Source: DAOTTI01 sp034437795 (lineage in GTDB: Bacteria > Chloroflexota > UBA11872 > UBA12225). From it: 28,216 nucleotides of DNA. The position numbers and the translations under genes are program-made. Where the stretch lies: the NCBI GenBank assembly GCA_034437795.1, contig DAOTTI010000139.1, positions 1 to 28,216 of the forward strand. Reading direction: 5' to 3'. Numbering within the stretch: position 1 is the stretch's first letter; the number at the start of each line of letters is the position of its first letter. The notes under the pieces were generated by a model. It worked only from the letters and a program-made list of their open reading frames with translations. It was not told the DNA's origin and made no database searches. Shown here in pieces: positions 23,017 to 28,216 of the stretch.

Positions 23017-23399
23017 GGCGCGGGGGGCCATCCCCTTCGGCCCCCTCCCGCCGACGCGGAGACACGGAGAGACGGCGACGCGGGGAGGAACCTCACCCCC
23101 TGGCCCAGCCGCACGGCCGTGGCCGTCGTTCCCCCTCTCCCGCACGCGGGAGACGGGCCGGAGGTGAGGGCTGCCCCTTCCCCTGTGCGGCTGGGCCCCG
23201 ACCGAAAGGGTGAGGTCTGTCCGATATCTCCCCACGTCGCCGTGTCTCGGCGAAGGGAGACGAGACTGCTCGCTGGCCGTGGAGAGGCGGGGCTGGGGAG
23301 AGGGAACGCAGCCGCACGCCATCCGGACTGACTGGATGCGCCCCGCGCGCGCGTCCGGCAGGGACAGTGGAGCGCCGAATGGTACGCTGAGAGGCCATT
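23017..23399. repeat. 383-bp intergenic region rich in dispersed repeat sequence
   Basis: No gene is seen. It contains GACACGGAGAGACGGCGACG near 23061, CCTCACCCCCTGGCCCAGCC near 23092, and a 7-bp hairpin TCTCCCG/CGGGAGA (23136-23153). A second GTGAGG...CCGAAAGGGTGAGG stretch and a GAGAGGCGG...GGGAGAGGG purine-rich part follow. The style matches hairpins at 2902-2922 and 23773-23793 and the dnaE linker. The right end must hold the promoter or ribosome-binding site of the holin-like gene (GAGAGG just before 23400). Confidence 0.55.
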
Positions 23400-23738
23400 A
23401 TGCGTCTGCTGCTGCGCTGGCTGGTGCCCTTCATCGCCATCCTGGCGGCGAAGTCGCTGCTGCCCGGGCGCATCGACGTGGAGAGCCTGGGGGCCGCTGC
23501 CGTCTTTGCGCTGGTCCTGGCGTTGCTTAACGCCTTCGTCCGGCCAGTGCTGGGCCTGCTGGCGCTGCCGATCACCTGCCTGACGCTGGGGCTCTTTCAC
23601 TTCGTCTTGAACGCGCTGATGTTCGCCCTTGCGGCGTGGCTTGTGCCCGGGGTGGTGGTGCACGGCTTCGGCGCCGCCTTCATCGGCGCGCTCCTGGTGT
23701 CGGCCGTAGGTTTGGTGGCCAGCCTCCTGGTCCGCTAG
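23400..23738 (+). CDS. Phage-holin-4-like (superfamily IV) small membrane protein
   Basis: The 112-residue protein starts at ATG 23400, preceded by GAGAGG at about 5 nt. Four hydrophobic helices are visible, roughly at 5-20, 32-47, 50-70 and 75-110 with the last split by VPGVVVHGFG. The patterns LNAFVRPVLGLLALPITCLTLGLF and LNALMFALAAWLVPG (each broken by short turns) are typical of the PF04020 family, widespread chromosomal proteins named after phage holins. Chromosomal members have no proven lysis role. Nothing phage-like surrounds it. It could be cotranscribed with the exonuclease gene downstream, although 252 nt and a hairpin intervene. Confidence 0.85.
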   Translation: MRLLLRWLVPFIAILAAKSLLPGRIDVESLGAAAVFALVLALLNAFVRPVLGLLALPITCLTLGLFHFVLNALMFALAAWLVPGVVVHGFGAAFIGALLVSAVGLVASLLVR

Positions 23739-23772
23739 CCCAGACTGTTCGCATCAGGAGCCCTTACTCTGG

Positions 23773-23793
23773 CCCTCTCCCAAAGGGAGAGGG
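23773..23793. terminator. Perfect 9-bp hairpin downstream of the holin-like gene
   Basis: CCCTCTCCC and GGGAGAGGG pair across an AAA loop, 35 nt after the stop at 23738. No T-tract follows on either side, so intrinsic termination is uncertain. GGGAGAGGG recurs once more at 23811-23819. It belongs with the CTCTCCC-type hairpins seen elsewhere in the window. Confidence 0.5.
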
Positions 23794-23990
23794 AACCTGG
23801 TTCATCCAGAGGGAGAGGGAAGTGACCGGCGCCGCATGCAGAGGGAAAGGGTGATGGCCTGGCCGGCAGGGAGTGTCGTCGCGGGAGCCGGTGGCCGGCT
23901 ACCATCGTAGCGATGGCGATCGGGAGCGATCGCGCGCGCCGTAGTGGCTCCAAGACCGGCTCGAGCGCCCGTGGTGCTGGAGGCTGGTCG

Positions 23991-26078
23991 GTGGCGTCGG
24001 CGCTTAGACGGCCGGGACGAGCGCAGCTGGCCGCGCCCCAGACGGGTGGGGCCAACGAGGCCGGGAGTTACCGGCATCTGGCTGACCTCGCGCACGCCTA
24101 CCTCGAAGCGCGGGGCGACGCCCAGAGCAGCGAGGAGCTAACGGCCCGCCTGCTGGGTGAGGCGTTCAGGGGCCGGTCGCAGTTCGTGCGCCTGGTGGCC
24201 GGCCTGCTGGCGTCTGACCAGCGGTTCACGCGTGACGCAGCCGGCAGGTGGCAGCTTGCCGCGCGGGCGCCGGCCGACGGCTCCTTGCACTGCCAGGAGT
24301 TCGCCGTAATCGATGTCGAGACGACCGGCCGGGCGGGCGAAGGGCAACGTATCGTGGAGGTCGCTGCGGTTCTGGTCCGCGCCAGCGCCGTGGTCGGCCA
24401 GTTCGCCTCGCTGGTGCGGCCGGCGCTGCCCCTGACGACGTACGCGGCGCGCCTGACGGGGATCACGTCGGATCTGCTCGACGGCGCGCCGGAGGCGCCG
24501 GCCGTGCTGGAGGCGCTGCGGGAGTTCGCCGGCGACGCGGTGCTGGTGGGGCACAACGTGGCCTGCGACCTGAGGGCGCTGAACTACGAGGCGCTCTGGT
24601 ACGGGCTGCGCCCGTTCGGCAATCCGGCGCTGGACACGGAAGAGCTGGCGCGCCGCCTGCTGCCGGATCTGCGCCGCCCCAGCCTGGCGCGGGTGGCGGT
24701 GGCGCTGGGGCTGGCGCAACCCGTGCGCCACCGTGCGCTGCCGGACGCCCATCTCACGGCCGGCGTCTTACTCGCGCTGCTGCGCCTGCTAGAAGCCAGG
24801 GGCATTAACACCCTGGACGGCCTGCAGGCGTGGCTGGGCGGCCGCCTGGCCGAGCGGCAGGCGCGGGTGCGCGCCGTGCGCGCGCCGTTGCCGGCAGGCC
24901 TGCTCGGCGACCTGCCCGACGCCCCGGGGGTGTACGAGCTGCGGGACGCCGGCGGGCAGGTCCTGTACGTGGGCAAGGCGACCTCCCTGCGGCGCCGGGT
25001 GGCGCAGCACTTCACCGGCGCTGCCCGCCTGGCCCGCCAGCACGAGAGCCTGCTGGATCGCACGGTGTCGCTGGCGCACACGGTGGTGGACTGCGAGCTG
25101 GACGCCTTACTCCTGGAGCTGGAGCGCATCCACGCCCTGCGGCCGCCATACAACGTACAGGAGCGGGTCCGGCGGGGCTGCCCGTTTGTGCGCCTGGAGG
25201 CGGGGCCATTCCCCCGTGCCGGCCTCGCTCGCGAGGTGGCGGATGACGGGGCGTTTTATGCTGGCCCGTACCGCACCACGCAGGCGGCTCGGCAGGTGGT
25301 GCGAGCCGTGCGCCGCGTCTTTCAGGTGCGCTCCTGCCGGCGAAAGCTCCCCGCCACGCGGCCGGCGATGCGCGTTCCCTGCCTGCGGCTGGGCCAACAC
25401 CTGTGCCCCGCGCCATGCGCCAGCCTGGTGTCCGAGCGGCAGTATGGCCTGCTCGTCTCCTACGCGCGGCTCTTCCTGGAGCAGGGCAAGGACGCGGCGC
25501 TGGCGGCAATCGACGCCCGATTGCGCGCGCTGGACATGGCCGCCGGCCATCCTGCCGGCGGAGCGCCCTTCGACGGCGGGCAGGGCGCGGGGCCGTCGCC
25601 AGCCGTGCTCAGTGATGATGGTCTGCCCGATGGAGAGCCGGAACGGCAGTGGGAGTGCCAGATGCTGCGGGAGTGCCGCGCGCGCCTGGCGCGCCTGCGG
25701 CGGGACTACCGGCCCGTGGGGGGCGGGCTGGCTGGTGAAGGGGCGGTGGTGATGGCGTACCCCGCCTCGCCTGACGCGCTGGTCATTTTCGTGGTGCGCG
25801 ATGGCCGGCTGGTGGAGCGGCTGCGGGTGACGCGGGACGCATTGGACGAAGCTCTCGGCGAGCGGCTGCTCCAAGCGGCGGCGCAGCGCCCCGCTGGCGC
25901 GCCGCCGGACCTGAGCCAGACCAACCTCCTGCTGCGCTGGATCCATCACCGTAGCGGGCGGCCGGAGCTGATCCGGATCGGGCAGGAGACGACGGCGCTC
26001 GGTCTGCGGGAAGCGCTGCTGGCCCGGTTTCATGGCCTGGACGATTGCCGGCGCAGCAGCTCCAGCAGCCGGACGTAG
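23991..26078 (+). CDS. DEDDh 3'-5' exonuclease / GIY-YIG (UvrC/Cho-like) fusion nuclease
   Basis: GTG 23991 has GGAGG at 7 nt and gives 695 residues; ATG 23913 in the same frame lacks a site. Residues about 25-90 look like a small winged-helix domain (YRHLADLAHAYLEARGDA, ending RDAAGRWQLA). A DnaQ-type exonuclease follows with FAVIDVETTG (Asp and Glu of Exo I), LVGHNVACDLRALN (Exo II) and HRALPDAHLTAGV (Exo III His and Asp). A GIY-YIG domain comes next: APGVYELRDAGGQVLYVGKA, then LRRRVAQHF and a catalytic-type Glu in LLLELERIHALRPPYNVQ. UvrC-like YAGPYRTTQAARQVV and four cysteines (VRSC...VPCLRLGQHLCPAPC) follow. The order matches exonuclease/Cho fusions known from Actinobacteria, thought to act in repair or DNA turnover. 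The UvrC C-terminal RNase H-like nuclease is absent. Its 3' end overlaps the opposite-strand TGT gene by 49 nt. Confidence 0.9.
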   Translation: MASALRRPGRAQLAAPQTGGANEAGSYRHLADLAHAYLEARGDAQSSEELTARLLGEAFRGRSQFVRLVAGLLASDQRFTRDAAGRWQLAARAPADGSLHCQEFAVIDVETTGRAGEGQRIVEVAAVLVRASAVVGQFASLVRPALPLTTYAARLTGITSDLLDGAPEAPAVLEALREFAGDAVLVGHNVACDLRALNYEALWYGLRPFGNPALDTEELARRLLPDLRRPSLARVAVALGLAQPVRHRALPDAHLTAGVLLALLRLLEARGINTLDGLQAWLGGRLAERQARVRAVRAPLPAGLLGDLPDAPGVYELRDAGGQVLYVGKATSLRRRVAQHFTGAARLARQHESLLDRTVSLAHTVVDCELDALLLELERIHALRPPYNVQERVRRGCPFVRLEAGPFPRAGLAREVADDGAFYAGPYRTTQAARQVVRAVRRVFQVRSCRRKLPATRPAMRVPCLRLGQHLCPAPCASLVSERQYGLLVSYARLFLEQGKDAALAAIDARLRALDMAAGHPAGGAPFDGGQGAGPSPAVLSDDGLPDGEPERQWECQMLRECRARLARLRRDYRPVGGGLAGEGAVVMAYPASPDALVIFVVRDGRLVERLRVTRDALDEALGERLLQAAAQRPAGAPPDLSQTNLLLRWIHHRSGRPELIRIGQETTALGLREALLARFHGLDDCRRSSSSSRT

Positions 26079-27130
26079 AAACGGACGTTGTGAATGGTGG
26101 CCAGGCGCTCAGCGCTGACGTCCCCTACCTTAAACAGGTGGCGGAGGTAGCACCGCGAGTATCGCGTGCAGCAGGGGGCGTCGCACGAGGGATCGATGGG
26201 GCCGAAGTCGGCGGCGTGCTTCTGGTCGAGCAGGTAGATCGTTTCGTAGAACGGCTCGCCCGGAGCGAGCGGGCCGCACGCTTTGTCGGGGAGGAAGGCG
26301 TACAGCCGATGGTGGCGGGCGTCGCGGGTGGGCAAGGCGCAGTCGAACAGGGTGTAGCCGAGCGCGGCCGCGCGCACCACGTGGTCGGGGCGCCCCACGC
26401 CGAGCGCGTGCAGGGGCCGGTCCTTCGGCACCGACTCCGCCACCAGGGCCAGCAGGTCGGCCAGGAGATTGCCAGCGGCGTCGATGGGCCAGCCGCCAAA
26501 GCCGAAGCCATCGAAGCCGATGGCGGCCAGCTCGGCCGCGCAGCGGCGCCGGAGCTCTTCCGACGCCCCGCCCTGCACCACGGCGAACAGGAGCGGGCGT
26601 GCGCCGCGCTCCCTGCGGCCGGCGCAGAGCTTCTCGAACTCGGCCTTGCAGCGCCTGGCCCAGCGCACGGTCCGTTCCACTGAGCGCTCCTGCTCCGGTA
26701 GCGGGTCTGCCGCATTGGTGCAGTCGTCCAGGCACATCATCACGTCCGCGCCGAGCTGGAACTGCACCTGGATGCAGCGTTCAGGCGTCCAGGTGATGCG
26801 CTCGCCCGTGGCGGGCTCCTTGAACACCACCTCGTTGGGCCGGATCACGCCAGCGGACGGGTTCTGGCGGATGAGCGAGTAGATCTGAAACCCGCCGGAA
26901 TCGCTGACCACCGGCCGGTCCCAGTCCATGAACTGGTGGATGCCGCCGGCCTGCTTGATCAGGCGGGTGCCGGGCGCCCGCGTAAGGTGAAAGGCGTTGA
27001 CCACCACTCCGTCCACCCCGATCCGGCGCAGGTCGGCGGCGTCGACGGCGCGCACGCCCGCGCGCGTGGCGTCAGGCAGGAACGCCGGCAGGCGCAGCGG
27101 GCCGTGCGCGGTGGGAAGGGTGTCAGGCAT
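26030..27130 (-). CDS. tgt: Divergent tRNA-guanine transglycosylase family protein
   Basis: TGT enzymes exchange a guanine in RNA for a 7-deazaguanine. ATG 27130 overlaps the end of the methyltransferase gene by 8 nt; 366 residues. Recognisable parts are PVVSDSGGFQIYSL (Asp77, the general catalytic Asp), VMMCLDDCTNAADPLP, FAVVQGG (184-188), LGVGRPDHVV, LFDCALPTR (Asp263, the nucleophile position) and YLRHLF...LATIHNVRFY. Two departures stand out. The GGLxVGE loop that helps bind queuine or preQ1 reads FGGWPID (211-217), and the CxCxxC zinc motif reads SCDAPCC (315-321). Zinc may still bind through Cys316, Cys320 or Cys321 and His347. It may use a different base or RNA than the standard enzyme. 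Context: the last gene of a three-gene operon with a 16S rRNA methyltransferase. Confidence 0.85.
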   Translation of the reverse strand: MPDTLPTAHGPLRLPAFLPDATRAGVRAVDAADLRRIGVDGVVVNAFHLTRAPGTRLIKQAGGIHQFMDWDRPVVSDSGGFQIYSLIRQNPSAGVIRPNEVVFKEPATGERITWTPERCIQVQFQLGADVMMCLDDCTNAADPLPEQERSVERTVRWARRCKAEFEKLCAGRRERGARPLLFAVVQGGASEELRRRCAAELAAIGFDGFGFGGWPIDAAGNLLADLLALVAESVPKDRPLHALGVGRPDHVVRAAALGYTLFDCALPTRDARHHRLYAFLPDKACGPLAPGEPFYETIYLLDQKHAADFGPIDPSCDAPCCTRYSRCYLRHLFKVGDVSAERLATIHNVRFYVRLLELLRRQSSRP

Positions 27131-27959
27131 CGCGCTGCACGATGAAGACGAGCTCTGAGGGGTAGCGCAGCTCCGTGGCCTGCCACCCCAGGCCGCTGAT
27201 CAGGTCGGTGAAGCGTGCGCGGTAGTGGCGCGCCATCCCCTTGGCGGCGCCGCCGAGCGAGTGGACGGGATACGTGACCACCAGCCAGGGGGCGCGCAGG
27301 CGCTCCAGCAGCCCGCGCGCAGCCCCCGGCGCCTGCTGGTCAAGGCAGGGCATGGCCTTCAGCAGCAGAGCCACGTCTGCCGGCTCCTCGGGCGGCGACG
27401 ACGCCACGTCGCGCAGGTGCGCGACGTGCGGCACGCCGCAGAGGGAAAGAAAGCCGTCGACCACCGTGACCAGTCGGGCGTCGACGTCGTACGCCAGGTA
27501 GCGCGTCGCCGGCGGCAGGCCCATCCACGGCCAGGCCAGGGGACACAGGCCGCAGGCCAGGTCGATGATGACGCGAGGGGTGCCGGTCCGCGCGAACAGG
27601 TCTCGATAGAACCGGTCGAGCACGGGTATGCGCTCGCGGGTAGCGGCGTGGGCGCTCATCAGGCCGAGGCAGGCCTGGCGCAGCGCATCGTCGCCGGCCT
27701 GCGCGGCGGCCGCCAGGCGGAGCAGCGCCGCTTCCGGCCGGACGTCCTGGGAGTAGGCGCCACAGACCTGGTGCAACCGCCGTTTGGTGCGCTTGATGAC
27801 GTCACGGGCGGAACGCGCCCGTGGGGCCTCAGCGCCGGCCAGGCGCCGGACGAAGCCCGGGTCCAGCCAGCGGTACTTGGCCGACTGGAGCACCTGGGAG
27901 GCGACGACGTCGGGGTCGAGGGCTGGGGCACCGCTGGAGGGTGAAGGATGGACGGGCAC
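27123..27959 (-). CDS. ArmA/Rmt (FmrO)-type 16S rRNA methyltransferase
   Basis: Family members methylate N7 of G1405 in the 30S A-site and give resistance to aminoglycosides; many come from producers. GTG 27959 gives 278 residues, with a weak GAGAG site. The N-terminal helical part (about 15-105) has LQSAKYRWLDPGFVRRL and KRTKRRLHQVCGAY, the usual start of this family. SAM motif I is IDLACGLCPLAWPWM (132-146), followed by YLAYDVDARLV. LLLKAMPCLDQQ (198-209) and the TYPVHSLGGAAKGM motif (229-242) are diagnostic. ELRYPSELVFIVQR closes the fold. Family membership is clear; activity on G1405 and any drug resistance are inference. It lies 7 nt after the preceding gene and overlaps the TGT gene by 8 nt, so all three are probably one operon. 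Confidence 0.88.
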   Translation of the reverse strand: MPVHPSPSSGAPALDPDVVASQVLQSAKYRWLDPGFVRRLAGAEAPRARSARDVIKRTKRRLHQVCGAYSQDVRPEAALLRLAAAAQAGDDALRQACLGLMSAHAATRERIPVLDRFYRDLFARTGTPRVIIDLACGLCPLAWPWMGLPPATRYLAYDVDARLVTVVDGFLSLCGVPHVAHLRDVASSPPEEPADVALLLKAMPCLDQQAPGAARGLLERLRAPWLVVTYPVHSLGGAAKGMARHYRARFTDLISGLGWQATELRYPSELVFIVQRDA

Positions 27960-27966
27960 GCCACTC

Positions 27967-28216
27967 TCATCGTACCGCCACGCGCCGGTCCACGACGTAG
28001 CAGGCAGCGCTGGCCAGCGTCAGGATGCCGGCCAGGGCCAGCCAGATGGCCACCGGGCTCCAGAACGCCCTACCTGGCGCCGGCCGGTCCGGTCCCGGCA
28101 GGGTCTCCGCCGCGCCTGTCCCCGGCGGCGCGGCGGGGGCCGTCGCCGGGGCGCTGTCTGGCTGCTGCCCCGCCGGCGCCACGCGGCGCGCGTCCGCCCC
28201 CGCCGCCGCGGGGACG
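27967..28216 (-). CDS. C-terminal part of a membrane-anchored protein (5' end beyond window)
   Basis: The frame is open from the window edge to a stop at 27967; a GTG at 28182 exists but the codons before it read on in the same Ala/Pro-rich style, so the gene probably starts outside. About 50 residues of Ala/Pro/Gly linker are followed by one hydrophobic helix (SPVAIWLALAGILTLASAAC) and a short positive tail, YVVDRRVAVR. This is the usual end of an extracytoplasmic protein anchored by a C-terminal helix. No catalytic part is visible. It ends 7 nt before the 16S methyltransferase gene, so it is likely the upstream member of that operon. Confidence 0.6.
   Translation of the reverse strand, partial: VPAAAGADARRVAPAGQQPDSAPATAPAAPPGTGAAETLPGPDRPAPGRAFWSPVAIWLALAGILTLASAACYVVDRRVAVR

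Noticed and set aside
22191..23663. Minus-strand frame of 490 codons crossing the dnaE end and the repeat zone
   Set aside because: Ser/Pro/Arg-rich, crosses gene boundaries and has no conserved pattern.
23400..23738. Holin-like protein as evidence of a prophage
   Set aside because: No other phage genes are nearby; this family is common on bacterial chromosomes.

Overview
The window is about 28 kb of very GC-rich bacterial chromosome. Several things suggest a Chloroflexota bacterium, perhaps Thermomicrobia or a neighbouring class: long Thr/Pro linkers in secreted proteins, a dockerin-ended subtilase, a DUF11 protein with a cupredoxin domain, a DnaE with a full set of PHP metal ligands, and hairpin repeats scattered between genes. 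This placement is inferred from gene content only; there is no rRNA or tRNA gene to test it.

Layout. 1-1587 (-) is the 5' part of a secreted DUF11 / Thr-Pro linker / cupredoxin protein. 2114-2793 (+) holds two small proteins, the first of the DUF350 membrane family. 2951-6472 (-) is a DNA-uptake locus: comEA, a 28-codon leader ORF and comEC, apparently translationally coupled. 6629-9571 (+) is a large secreted subtilisin-like protease with a C-terminal dockerin. 9679-11621 (+) is a decay zone: a broken nucleotidyltransferase gene, a broken IS630-type transposase and a small frameshifted ORF. 11810-12562 (+) is a SAM-dependent methyltransferase, and 12790-13749 (-) an unusual cysteine-rich membrane or exported protein.

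14457-18220 (+) is a two-gene ABC exporter whose reading frames overlap by ATGA, probably a heterodimer. 18357-18575 (-) is a small membrane-anchored CxxCxGxG zinc-finger-like protein, divergent from dnaE (19024-23016, +). After dnaE come a holin-like four-helix membrane protein (23400-23738, +) and a DEDDh exonuclease / GIY-YIG (UvrC-like) fusion (23991-26078, +). The right end (-) is a compact operon: the C-terminal part of a membrane-anchored protein, an ArmA/Rmt-type 16S rRNA methyltransferase and a divergent tRNA-guanine transglycosylase.

How the genes fit together. The clearest functional units are DNA uptake (comEA-comEC), export (the ABC pair), replication and repair (dnaE and the exonuclease/GIY-YIG protein) and RNA modification (rmt-like plus tgt-like). 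The most unusual points are: the ComEC C-terminal metallo-beta-lactamase-like domain has lost its metal-binding motif; the TGT lacks the usual substrate-loop motif and has an altered zinc site next to a 16S methyltransferase; the dnaE linker appears to be built from the same repeat sequence seen between genes; and tandem palindromes and a long purine/pyrimidine tract lie upstream of dnaE. I found no CRISPR array, tRNA, rRNA or convincing riboswitch.
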